A DNA stretch of 64,000 bases from the NCBI RefSeq assembly GCF_014839805.1, contig NC_051129.1, positions 12,404,920 through 12,468,919 on the forward strand, in the 5' to 3' direction. The notes beneath the pieces were generated by a model, which did not search any database, was not told the origin of the DNA, and saw nothing but the letters and a program-made list of their open reading frames with translations. This stretch comes from Manduca sexta (taxonomy: Eukaryota > Arthropoda > Insecta > Lepidoptera > Sphingidae). Shown here in pieces: positions 1-9,956 of this stretch. How positions within the stretch are numbered: the stretch's first letter is position 1; the number at the start of each line of letters is the position of its first letter. A program made the translations under genes and the position numbers.

Positions 1-540
1 ATAAATTAAACCACATGCTTATCTTCTTAAAAACAATACTTTATCATAACTAGATTCCATTAATAGATTTAAAATACCTAAAAAGTGTAAGTTGGGAACG
101 AAATAATTATTAAAAAAAGTAATTTCAGTTTCTACATGTTGTAGGGCTACGAACACGAAGAGAAATTGTCGGAGCGCCATCATGCTTTAAGTTAGGAATA
201 CACTTACATATATTTATTCGCACTAAAGCACTAAAGTCCAAAATGATACAAAAATCAGAGTACTAAAACCGGGATTTTACGTGAAAATATTTTTTATTCA
301 TGGATAATTTTTGGCACAATGTTAGCAGAGGCAACGCGAGATATGTGATATTTAGTTATGTAATTTAAATATGACCCTGTATACTGAGTCTAGCAACCTA
401 CAGTGCAAAGTTGGTCGAAATATTTGAACAATAAATACTGTATTTATCAATAGGTGGCCTTCAATCTAGAGCATTGTCTACCTGTAGGCATAAATTCATC
501 CATATCCGTTCGGATTTTTCTGAGTTTCGGAATTTCACAC
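1..540. other. No gene seen (AT-rich)
   Basis: Anonymous AT-rich DNA. The short frames on both strands have no recognisable domain, and no RNA gene or clear repeat edge is visible. Confidence 0.5.
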
Positions 541-612
541 ATTTGTGCACTATAATATCTCCTGCGTGGCTGATCTCAGTTGAGACTATCCGCCGCGGCA
601 GAAATTCGGTTA
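541..612 (+). repeat. SINE-C 3' fragment
   Basis: This 70-bp piece carries CTCCTGCG, then a GATCT..GTTGAGA block, then CCGCCG(C/T)GGC..AATTCGG. The same order occurs at about 16400-16470. Only the distal part of the element remains, and divergence suggests an old copy. The family assignment rests on this one comparison. Confidence 0.4.
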
Positions 613-1107
613 AGAAATCATTAACATTACCCAATGTTATTTTCAATTTGTTTTCATCTCCAATATTCCCGCTACCGTTGATTGAATAACGGGTTATAAA
701 CAAACGTTTTTAATTGCAGTCGGAACGGAAATAGCGCGTTTGTCACACAAACCGTGAAATGGTTGGCGAGTAATTCAATAATAACGCGTGAAATCTCACA
801 CACGTCATGGGCAGAAAAAATATTCACAGCCTTATACCTTTAGATTGGTAAAAAATACTTCATATTTTTTAGGGCTGTGGCATATATTTAGAATGGACTT
901 AAGGAATTTCTGAGTTATTTTTTCGTGGGAATAAAGTTACTAAATAGAGAATGAACATGAAACTCCTGTTTTCTATGATCAGAGGCCTTGTGGTTGTGCT
1001 TTTAAGGAGAAGTAAGCATAACGTTACAATAAGAGCTATATCAGAAAATTAGCCATTAAACGCAATGGTATCATAACGATCAAATATAGAATATCTATAC
1101 ATCTGAA
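613..1107. other. No gene seen
   Basis: AT-rich sequence with no supported gene or repeat boundary. A few CpG-containing patches near 720-800 have no reading frame of note. Confidence 0.45.
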
Positions 1108-1320
1108 GTGTGACATATACACTTATGCCTTTTTTGTCCCTGAAACTGCCTACCCCGGCAGTGGTGCAACTAGTGTCCCAACTTTTCGCCATTCGTCTTC
1201 TGTCCTATGATGTGACAGTGATGAGGTCAACTCAGATGAGCAGGAAAACCAAATATCACTTTCTCCGACCCAGGATTTGTACCCGAGACCCCAACGCACT
1301 AGTCACACAGTGCATGTAAT
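1108..1320 (-). repeat. SINE-B, old diverged copy
   Basis: On the minus strand this copy keeps the SINE-B order: a tRNA-like B box (around 1270-1285), the ATATTTGG/CCTGCTC core, the CATCATAGGACAG-like segment, and the end GGGTAGGC..CAGGGACA. It has many substitutions compared with the copy at 43128-43390. A 69-codon frame across it is only the repeat read in one phase. Confidence 0.6.
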
Positions 1321-1810
1321 ATACGCCATTGAAGCTATATTGCAAATAGTATCTTGTAAATATGAAATTTTAATGCCACTTATTTGTCAATGCCTAAAGC
1401 GTGTGGGGTAACCCTAATCCTAATTAGTCAATCTAAAGTGTGAAAAATGTATTTTTTACAAACTATGACGTGCGTAGGAATTCGGATATAATTGTTATTG
1501 CTAAAATATTGCCTATACTGGTTGTGCGATTTCACGGCAATTTATCGCGACAGATTATATGTTTTTTTGAATATTTTCGCAACACATGGCCTTCTCGGAT
1601 ATTAAAAAACGTTTGGTATTTTTTTATGGTATTTCAATCTGTGGGACATTGTCCTTTAATTAAAAACAATTGATCAACGATTTGTTTGAATCATAGGAGC
1701 TTAAGTAAAACTTATGATGATCACATGGATTCTTTATTAGGATTGGTAAATGCAATCAAGGTATAGGAGTAATCATGACATATTTCTTTTGGGAATATTT
1801 ATATTGGATT
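1321..1810. other. No gene seen
   Basis: AT-rich. A 77-codon frame at 1440-1673 has no recognisable motif and no sign of selection that can be judged by eye. Confidence 0.45.
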
Positions 1811-1860
1811 TGTACAGTCAGCCATAAAATTAGCTAAACAAATTAAAAACTTCTATTTAT
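1811..1860 (+). repeat. Partial terminus of the TACAGTC-type miniature element
   Basis: It begins TGTACAGTCAGCCA and repeats, with a few changes, the first 40 or so bases of the element at 1891-2109. It looks like a broken or tandemly duplicated left end directly upstream of the complete element. Confidence 0.55.
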
Positions 1861-1890
1861 ACATTAACTTGAAATATTTAAAATTGCACT

Positions 1891-2109
1891 TGTACAGTCA
1901 GCCAAAAAAGTAGCTGAACAAATTCAAAACTTCAAAACGGTTTTAGATATTAAAATCGATAAAAATAATCGCTTTTATTGATCAAAACTAATTTGAACCC
2001 TTTGAAGTTTATTTTACTGAAGAAAAGGCACGGAAGGATTGGGACACAAAAGTTTAAAGGCGATTTGAAATTTTGAATTTATTCACCTACTTTTGTGTCT
2101 GACTGTACA
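1891..2109. mobile_element. Mariner/Tc1-like miniature inverted-repeat element
   Basis: The two ends are inverted repeats of about 40 bp. The left end runs TGTACAGTCAGCCAAAAAAG and continues GTAGCTGAACAAATTCAAAA; the right end, reverse-complemented, reads TGTACAGTCAGACACAAAAG and continues in parallel. TA sits at both outer edges, as expected for a TA target duplication of the Tc1/mariner superfamily. About 220 bp in total, with no transposase frame, so it is non-autonomous. The superfamily is inferred from the TA and terminal-repeat style only. Confidence 0.7.
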
Positions 2110-2630
2110 TATTGAGATTTTTATTTCAAAGGTTTTACGCGTGAAGCTTCAAGCAAAATCTAAACATATAAAACTCTAATAGCCAATATTACATCGCCCA
2201 CGGCGGCTCGGCAGTTTACCGTTCCATACTCCGCCATATTTGGGAGAAAGCGCGTGAAATCAAACAATACGACTTGTTAATTTGTGCAACAGGTGCCGTA
2301 AATATTCGTCGGCTGATGATTTATCAACTGTTGAGTCCAGGAGCTAGGAATGTAAGAGTTTACGGCATCTCAACATTTTGTATACATCATATTTTAATGA
2401 ACGACGTTTCATTAATTTGGAACACTGTAATCTAGATTTTGAATACCTATTACAAGTTATCAATGGAACTAAACATTCATGGGAGTTATTCGGTTTAAAA
2501 AAATATTCTGACACAATTTTTAAATAAACTTATTACACTGTCTACAATATTTATTAAAATAGCCAGGTACTTTTGCCAGACAGAATTCCACTAAACCCAC
2601 CGGTCACTTAGTATATAATGTGCAATATGT
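2110..2630. other. No gene seen; one moderately GC-rich patch
   Basis: The stretch at 2190-2380 is less AT-rich than its surroundings and contains GGCGGCTCGG, but has no long frame or recognisable motif. The rest is AT-rich. Confidence 0.4.
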
Positions 2631-2795
2631 TGGTCGGATATTTATATCCTTCCGGATAGAAACCACCGTTCACAAAGTGCTAAAAAACGACACTAGCCCA
2701 TTCACTTCTGTCGCTTTCCGATATTTGTATGTGTACAACCGGTATCAAACAGGCCGGCATAATTGTGACGACTAAAGAGGGTTACTCTCGCCATC
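2631..2795 (+). repeat. REP-1 copy (diverged)
   Basis: Shares with copies at 7138-7345, 9003-9180, 35248-35418 and 40569-40780 the ordered motifs GGATAGAAACCACCG, a CACAAAGTG block, then CAAACAGGCCGGCATAATTG. No coding capacity. The family is unclassified; it could be a SINE body or the tail of a LINE. Confidence 0.6.
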
Positions 2796-3359
2796 TAGAT
2801 GTAACTCTAATTACTATCAGGTGCAATAGGACACGCTTCCGAGCCAGTCTTAAAAATATATATTTTATATTCTGAAGCATACAGAATGTCTATCTCCTAG
2901 ATTAGCAAGCGTTAGATTAACAGTATTTACGACAGCAACAAACTTTGGTTATGAGTTTTTCACGCAATCGTCACGCTGTCAATAGTTTGAAGCTGTTACA
3001 ATCATTATTTCGTATTAATTGATGCCATTACTGATATGACATGACAATTATTGGGTGCTGATTGTACTCACATTATTTTGACACAGTATTTTTTGCTTTG
3101 GGTTTTAATTATATTTCTAAACGGTACAGCTTCGCGTAACAACTTTTATTTTATTGTACAAAGTACATACTTTGTAATTGAAAAAAATATGTTAATCTAG
3201 CTATTTTTAAGAAGCTATCGCATGCCAAGGTTCCTATGTCCTAATAATATTAAAAGAAAAGTTATTACGCGAAGCTGAAAAATGGTTTAAAGCAACATTA
3301 AATAAACTGTCTACAAGACTGAATGATTAGACGAGAAAGTCCCACATATCGTGATAAAT
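2796..3359. other. No gene seen
   Basis: AT-rich anonymous DNA up to the edge of the SINE-B copy. No supported gene, RNA or repeat boundary. Confidence 0.45.
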
Positions 3360-3728
<369 letters not shown>

Positions 3729-3730
<2 letters not shown>

Positions 3731-4790
3731 ACTCTCTTGTGCAATATTACTAATACGTCCAAAAAGTTTAAATTCATTATACACTGCACTGCCATATCTC
3801 TGATACAAGAATTTAAGTTAGCAAGTAGCATATTCTCAAGTTATAAATCAACAAACGCTCCTATCACCTTCTAAATCAATAAAGCCACATCCAAACTATT
3901 GCGGAAGAGAGAATTAATTACATATTTCAACATTACCAAGCCATAGATCATATTTTTAAAAACACCAAACTTTGCACTTTAAACCCAAGATATATCCATC
4001 TTCTGACATACAACCAAATATTAATTTCTGACATTAACATCGATGTCAAAAAGATTATTCGCAACTAAAATCGATATTTCATGCTGCATTATCGATCAAT
4101 ATTTGTCGTAGTAAATGCCAAATTTCCTGGCGGATTAAGCGGTCAAGGATGAATGCATCCATAATGCAGTTATTGTTTTCATTTCATAATAACAGAATGC
4201 TAGTTTAATATTTCAATGTTGGATTTAATATCTATCAATCGAATTTGCATTTAATCTTAGGTAATAATTGGGTGCATCTGAGACGTTTTTTGTTTGAACT
4301 GTGAAAGAAAGGGTACAATAGGTACTATTTCTATTTATTGAAGTTCGATCCCATTGATTATAGTTTAATTTACTACAAAATAGAGTTGATGGTCGCTTAC
4401 AAACTTTTATTTTGTCGATGTAGATAGTATTATTTACTTGCAATGTGTGGAACATTTTCAGTTATTGTAGTTTTGATAATAAATAATCTTACCTTTTTGT
4501 AAGTGATTTTTTCCAAAATTTTAAATATATTTTTTCTTTAATTACTCCTGTAAACACTTTAACACTGCACAAATTATGACAACATTGTTGTGTACAACAG
4601 AAAGAAGCGAATGTTAGGAAATGAGCTTTTTAATATCCTTCGGCCATTTTTGACGTCCCTTCATGTTCTTCAGAGTGCTAGCTTAGCTGTCAGTACTGAA
4701 GGTGCCATAAAACCCGATGCCTGCTTTCCTTTCGTAACTTATTTAAAATATAATTATCATTAGAACGATTTGCACACCACATTTATGCTT
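3729..4790. other. No gene seen
   Basis: AT-rich. Several ATCGAT-containing words occur at 4040-4100 (see the TATCGATA cluster further on). A 76-codon minus-strand frame at 4225-4455 has no recognisable feature. Confidence 0.45.
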
Positions 4791-4868
4791 ACTAGAACCT
4801 ATATGTTGTGTCGGGTTCTCTTTTGGAAACCGTCACCCTTCGCCACTACTAGCTGTGTATCCGGTATC
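4791..4868 (+). repeat. REP-4 fragment
   Basis: Contains TATGTTGTGTCGGGTTC and GTCACCCTTCGCCACT in the same order as the fragments at 38089-38155 (plus) and 42050-42125 (minus). About 75 bp, no coding potential, class unknown. Confidence 0.5.
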
Positions 4869-5949
4869 CCTGATCTCCATATGATAGAGTATCAGACTAA
4901 GTCAGCCAGTGGATCGCGCTGACACCATAAAAATCTCCGATAAACATCGCACACCTGACCTTTTGATAAATGCGGTCGGGCACAGAGGTCGCCTCTTTTG
5001 AGGGCCATTAAATGTGAGGATAGGGTGCTTTGAGTATGATTATTTTGCAGATTAATCTCTGGTGTAATCAATGACGTTTTACAAATAGACGCGTCATACA
5101 CCAACAAAGTGGCACATAAAAACGGCGCACTATTTGCTATAGTCACGTACCTGTACATATAATTACAAATTGGCTCGAAGAAGGAATAAAAAGACGCAGC
5201 ATACATTCGTTAGAAAAAGATATATCGACAGTTACGTTACAACGTTAGAGCCGCACGCTCATTGGCCGTCTAGTCGGGCAATTACCTTACTTTCGTCTTG
5301 CCAGTATTGAGCTCGGACAACGTATCTATGTAATAAAAACATCTTAGGGTGTAATAACTTATGCTGCTAGGGACGTGTTTTATAAATAGAATAAATAAAA
5401 CAATGAATTTTCTTTGTCAAAAAGATCAATAATAGTTTTAAGTAATATATTGTAATATAACGGTTTTGTTTTGTGTTGTTGTTGTGATAGCTACCGAACT
5501 ATCAATTTTACCTTTTAGTTTCCTTAAAAATTCTCGATTTCTTTTGAGAGTGTTGACTATATAAAAATATAGGTAACCCAATAACCTCCTGCTATAAAAA
5601 AATCATGGATCATGTTACGGCTTTATCCAGCTCGCTTGCCGTATGGCCGTACGAGTTAATCTTAAATCTAGAAAACAATATCGACATCGATGGGAGGGCG
5701 TCGCTGCCCCGCCCTACACGAATAAATATTTAATTAAACTTATGAGAGCGCACGGTTTTGTGTTTCAATGTTTTGTGATTTCATATCGATAGATACAGTT
5801 TTTATTGTGTATCGATATATGTTTCACGTCTGACTGTGTTTAAATGCTTAACTATGAAATCGTGGTGCAATGTATTAAACACTATTAATTTATTTATTTA
5901 GGTTAACGAACGGAATGAACAATAATTAAATATAATATCGTTTCAAAAA
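4869..5949. other. No gene seen; contains TATCGATA sites
   Basis: No supported coding sequence. A 104-codon minus-strand frame at 4892-5206 has no domain I can recognise. The right half carries the paired TATCGATA palindromes listed separately. Confidence 0.4.
5784..5817. promoter_or_regulatory. Paired TATCGATA (DRE-like) sites
   Basis: Perfect TATCGATA palindromes occupy 5784-5791 and 5810-5817, start to start 26 bp apart, with a further CGACATCGATG nearby at about 5692. TATCGATA is the DREF-binding element of Drosophila promoters and overlaps the CGATA motif of BEAF-32 boundaries. Whether the sites act this way here is inference; no transcript start can be assigned. Confidence 0.3.
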
Positions 5950-6272
5950 GCGGCGATAGCCTAGTTGGTCGTGGAACGGACTGCCGAGACGAATGTCCGC
6001 AGGTTCAAAACCCAAGGGCATACACCTTTGAATTTTCTAAAATCAAATGTGTACTTATAAATTGTGAAATATCGCTTGCTTTAACGGCGAAGGAAAGCAT
6101 TGTGAGGAAACCCGTGTACCTTAGAAATTCCCTATAAGAATTTTAAGGGTATGTGAAGTCTACCAATCTGCACTAGGCCAGCGTGGGGTATTACGGATTA
6201 ATGCCTCTCAGTAGTAGAGGACGCCCGTGTCCAGCAGTGGGGTAGTATATAATACAGGGTGATATTATTATT
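5950..6272 (+). mobile_element. SINE-A, near full length
   Basis: The head reads GCGGCGATAGCCTAGTTGG, giving a consensus-like Pol III A box, and the B box region is near 6000-6011 (GGTTCAAAACCC). Then follow the ACGGCGAAGGAAAGCAT core, the CACTAGGCCAGCGTGG block, CAGTAGTAGAGGACGCCC, and the end AATACAGGGTGATATTATTA. Moderately diverged. No perfect target-site duplication was found, although TTTCAAA occurs close to both ends. Confidence 0.85.
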
Positions 6273-6514
6273 TTGTTTTTCAAAGTCCTATTTTGTAGTG
6301 TTCCGATTGTTTTGTATGAAAAAGGCTATCAACTAGTAATAATATCTCGTAAATTTTTATGAGTTTTGAACATAAATAAAAGGTTTTCTTCTTTACAAAA
6401 TTACAGACGTCTAAATTTTTTATTGTAAAATATATTATATTTTCTAATCTCTAATGATAAATTAATAAGGACAAGTTATTACGCGGTAAAAGCGACAACA
6501 GCAGTCTGAATAAG
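6273..6514. other. No gene seen
   Basis: AT-rich spacer between repeats. Nothing supported. Confidence 0.4.
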
Positions 6515-6582
6515 ATTTGAAAATAAAACTTTTTTGCCGGATTTTATCGCGGCTTTTATTATAATTTTTTTCCGACGTTAAC
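6515..6582 (+). repeat. FB-1 fragment
   Basis: Carries AAATAAAACTTTTTTGCC, then GGATTTTATCGCGGCTTTTA and TTCCGACGTTAA, matching the arm of the foldback family better preserved at 51881-52021. Partial copy. Confidence 0.5.
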
Positions 6583-6623
6583 ATAAATAAACCATTCTAA
6601 AAAACATTTCTAAAAGCAAATAT

Positions 6624-6887
6624 ATCGTACATACACATACACTTACGCTTTTAATCCCTGAAGGGATAGGCAGAGGTGCAACAGGTGCACCCACTTTCCG
6701 TTGCCTTGCTTTTCCTATTCCGTCCCATGATGAGACACGAGGTGAGCCTATTGTCATATCGGATACAAATTCCAGATTCCGGAATGACACTTAGTAGAAA
6801 ACCCAATATCACTTTGCCCGACCCGGGGATCGAACCCGAGACCGTACCGACCGACGTACCGTAATACAACTACTCCACCGAGGCAGT
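6624..6887 (-). mobile_element. SINE-B, full-length diverged copy
   Basis: Read on the minus strand it runs from the tRNA-like head (ACTGCCTCGGTGGAGTAG, at 6887 downward), through the B box complement near 6826-6837, the ATATTGGGTTTTCTA core and CTCATCATGGGACGG, to CCCTTCAGGGATTAAAAGCG and a short GT-like tail. Two overlapping frames across it are shadows of the repeat. Confidence 0.8.
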
Positions 6888-7137
6888 AATATATCATCAA
6901 AAAAGAAAACTCAAGTCATATAATCAGAATAGCCTCAGCGCGCATGCGATTGGCGGTTGGTAATTAATTCACGACTACACGGCGGATAAGATACCGATGT
7001 TTGCGACTCATTTGTCTATGTATAACATAATTAGTTATGGTCAGCTTGGCTATTGGTGTAGTTTTACCACTGTTTCTGGGTTTTACTTTTAGTCAATGTG
7101 TTTTGTGTATGTGCATGATAAAGTGACGCCACTGTAA

Positions 7138-7345
7138 TTGTTGGTAAGTGGACGGGGGTGTAATGGAATGTCAACTGTCGAGAGATGATTACCCCTCGGC
7201 AGTCGTTACAATTATGCCGGCCTGCTGGAACCGCATATACACAGTTTGATCCCGGAACGCGACACGCGTGGGTTACTATGGCGGGTTTTAATACCTTTTG
7301 TATGGTGGTCGCTATTCGGGCGGATTTAAAATATATCCTACTATA
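7138..7345 (-). repeat. REP-1 copy
   Basis: On the minus strand it contains GGATATATTTTAAATCCGCC, CGAATAGCGACCACC, GGGATCAAACTGTGTAT and GGCCGGCATAATTG in family order. It is the most complete copy along with 40569-40780. No frame spans it. Confidence 0.7.
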
Positions 7346-7442
7346 CATATTATAATAATAAATATTTATATCATAGATTAATTTTATTTAGACATTACAA
7401 ATATAAATATAAGAAAATAAATAAACGTAATATATGTGCTAT

Positions 7443-7764
7443 GAAGCGGCGATAGCCTAGTTGGGTGTGGAACGGTCTGCCAAGACGAATGTCCGCAGGT
7501 TCAAACCCCAAGGGCACACACCTCTGACTTTTCTAAAAAAAATCACGTGTGTATTCTTTGTGAATTTATCGTTCGCTTTAACGGTGAAGGAAAACATCGT
7601 GAGGAAACCTGCACATCCGAGAAGTTCTCTATATGTTGTATGTATCTACCAATCCGCACTAGGCCAGCGTGGTGGACTAAGGCCTAATCCCTCTCAGTAG
7701 TAGAGGAGGCCCGTGCTCAGCAGTGGGCAAGTATATAATACAGGGCTGATATTATTATTATTAT
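7443..7764 (+). mobile_element. SINE-A, full length, with 15-bp target-site duplication
   Basis: A complete copy: the A box TAGCCTAGTTGG is at 7453-7464, the B box region near 7497-7507, then the GAAAACATCGTGAGGAAACC core, the CAGTAGTAGAGGAGGCCC block, and GGGCTGATATT running into (ATT)n. It is flanked by the exact 15-bp direct repeat TAATATATGTGCTAT at 7428-7442 and 7765-7779, which defines both insertion edges. Such duplications are the hallmark of target-primed insertion by a LINE enzyme. This copy is close to the family consensus and therefore fairly young. Confidence 0.93.
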
Positions 7765-7779
7765 TAATATATGTGCTAT

Positions 7780-8812
7780 AGCATAACGACATTGAGCGAG
7801 ATAATTAAAAAAATCGAAATTTTATTAAATTATCTTCACTAGTATTTATCGATAGTTTGAAACATTTAATAGTTATTTAAAAAAATAATAGTAATTTCTA
7901 ACAAAACCATTATTAAACCCATAGTGTGTACTATACTATGATATAAACAAACAGACCGCATTGATTTATAAGAACCAGCTCGGAGCTACCGTGCGCCTCT
8001 GACCGCAACACTGATTTGCGAAAATAAAACGACTCAGGATTACTGCCGGCGCCGGGGTAATGGAATAGTGTTGGGATGTGGGGAGATATTATCGATATTT
8101 TTCAATTTCATTGTCTCGGTTTTGTGGTAGTGTACTTGGGTTGTGAACAACGTATTCTTGATGGCTTAGGCCGGGTAGTAAACAAATCTGGGTATTTTTC
8201 GTTATCAATCCTGTGGGTAAATAATTTGTAACTTGGCTTCATGATGCATATTTGTCGCTGTGTTACTTTAATAATGTAACTTAATAATACTTAATTTATT
8301 GCTACATCAATTATGCTTGTGATTTTTATAGCATTTGTGGGATAAATTAATATCATAGATTATTCATGATATTTTCGACGCACAGCAGACCTTTGGCAAT
8401 AGCGGAATGCAGGGAAATTAGTGTTAATTTATTGTTAAATAGGTTAAAATTTTACATTTATCTATCCTTGATTTTGTAGTGCTATTTTCCTAAACAAATC
8501 ATCAATTTTTGAAATTAAAAATGCATCGATACATCGATAAATCACAACACCTCCCCAACACTACGCGCCTCGGAGATTCCGCACAAAGTAATCATTTGTC
8601 TACTTGACTAAACTGAATTATATAATTTTTTTTCTTGTTATTAGCGTACCGTAATTGAAGGGCGCGAGACGAGACGGCTTCTGTTCTAACGTGCCCTCTA
8701 CAAAGTTTGTACGAATCATCCTTCTTAAGGAGATGACTTGTTTCATGACCAAAATAGTCGTAGTAACTTCGTTTTATGTTCAGGTTGCAATAACTATAAG
8801 AAATAAAATATA
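7780..8812. other. No gene seen; further TATCGATA sites
   Basis: Perfect TATCGATA words lie at 7847-7854 and 8090-8097, and an ATCGATACATCGATA run at about 8524-8538. A GC-richer patch at 7975-8080 contains GCCGGCGCCGGGG. No gene can be supported. Confidence 0.4.
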
Positions 8813-8952
8813 CTAATAATATCAGCTCTGTATTATATACCGTCCCTTTGCTGGGCACGGGCCTCCTCTACTACTGAGAGGGATTAGGTGTTAGTACACC
8901 AAGCTGGCCTAGTGCGGGTTGGTAGACTTCACACATCTTTAAAATTCTTATA
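8813..8952 (-). repeat. SINE-A 3' half
   Basis: Reverse-complement order of TAATAATATCAGCTCTG, GGGCACGGGCCTCCTCTAC, the CTGGCCTAGTGCG block and AGACTTCACACATC. The tRNA-like head is missing, as in a 5'-truncated insertion. Confidence 0.8.
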
Positions 8953-9002
8953 GACAGTTGCAGGACCAGTAATTTAAAGTTACCGCTAATATTAATACTA
9001 GT

Positions 9003-9180
9003 GGTAGGATATATTTTTTATCCGCCCGGATAGAGATAGAGACCACCGTACACAGGGTGTTAAAACCTACTATAACGGTCCACGTAAGTGTGCCTGTGTG
9101 AGGGATCAGCCTGTGTATACGCGATTCAAACAGGCCGGAATAATTGTATCAACTGGCGAGCGTAAATATCTCATCGTCAT
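9003..9180 (+). repeat. REP-1 copy
   Basis: Has the family order: GGTAGGATATATTTTTTATC, CGCCCGGATAG, GACCACCGTACACAGGGTG, then GATCAGCCTGTGTATACGCG and CAAACAGGCCGGAATAATTG. It begins about 50 bp after the SINE-A half-copy. Confidence 0.7.
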
Positions 9181-9750
9181 TCGAAACTTACGACTACGAC
9201 ACACTCGACGTAAAGATTAAAGAAGATATGTTGAGCTGACTGCCAATCTTCACTAGTCAGAGAGAAACTACAAGAAGAAGAATTCGACACTATCTCATCT
9301 TCACTTCCACCATCAGTGGAGGATTACTTGCTGTACCCGCATAACAAATGCTTTAAGACTATCCCTTAACTGTATTATACTAAACGCGTAAAATAATAGT
9401 TCGCAATGATTCGCTCGTCACACCCTTACAATTGATGACTCGACGCGGCTTTGTTTATTTGGAATATTTGTAGATCGACTATACGACGATATTTGTTAAT
9501 GGTAGAGTCACGATTAGTTTGTACACACGTTCACGCTTGTTTCAGGGGTAGGTAGTGGCGTACCAGTGGCAATAATGTTTTTTTTCAACAGGTAACCCGA
9601 TGCAAAAAGCTTTACCTTAACACATCGCTTCCAATTTAACAGAAAAAAAATCAAAGATGAGAGTAAATAAAGCTAAAAGGGGGGAAGCCAGTATCAATCG
9701 GGTTCTATGAACGCTTGTTATGTTTTATGTGATACCGTATTAGTACTTAT
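9181..9750. other. No gene seen
   Basis: No supported gene, RNA or repeat edge. Confidence 0.45.
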
Positions 9751-9820
9751 CCTTCTCAGTAGTAGAGGAGGCCCGTGCCCAACAGTGGGGCAGTATATAA
9801 CACAGGGTTGATATTATTAT
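9751..9820 (+). repeat. SINE-A 3' end fragment
   Basis: Only the last 70 bp of the family remain: TCTCAGTAGTAGAGGAGGCC, then CAGTGGGGCAGTATATAAC, then GGGTTGATATTATTA. It ends about 53 bp upstream of the tRNA-Lys gene. Confidence 0.8.
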
Positions 9821-9873
9821 ATTAGTACTTACCAAAGTTGCACCAGTAAGTAATATTTGTAAAACGGACCGTA

Positions 9874-9946
9874 GCCCGGATAGCTCAGTCGGTAGAGCAT
9901 TGGACTTTTAATCCAAGGGTCCAGGGTTCAAGTCCCTGTCCGGGCG
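9874..9946 (+). tRNA. tRNA-Lys (anticodon TTT)
   Basis: A 73-nt cloverleaf. The acceptor stem GCCCGGA (9874-9880) pairs with TCCGGGC (9939-9945), leaving discriminator G at 9946. The D arm holds A-box sequence TAGCTCAGTCGG. The anticodon stem TTGGA/TCCAA encloses the loop CTTTTAA, placing anticodon TTT at 9907-9909, which reads lysine codon AAA (and AAG by wobble). The T arm carries GGGTTCAAGTCCC, a perfect B box. There is no intron. A TTTT run at 9953-9956 is a good Pol III terminator. All stems pair without mismatch apart from ordinary wobble, unlike the SINE heads in this window, so this is very probably a functional cytosolic tRNA gene. Confidence 0.97.
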
Positions 9947-9952
9947 GTATTA

Positions 9953-9956
9953 TTTT
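9953..9956 (+). terminator. Pol III oligo-T terminator of tRNA-Lys
   Basis: TTTT begins seven bases after the end of the tRNA, the usual position for RNA polymerase III release. Confidence 0.75.

Noticed and set aside
4892..5206. 104-codon minus frame as a gene
   Set aside because: The product has no recognisable domain or signal, there are no splice signals of note, and it is not conserved anywhere else in the window. It cannot be supported from sequence alone.
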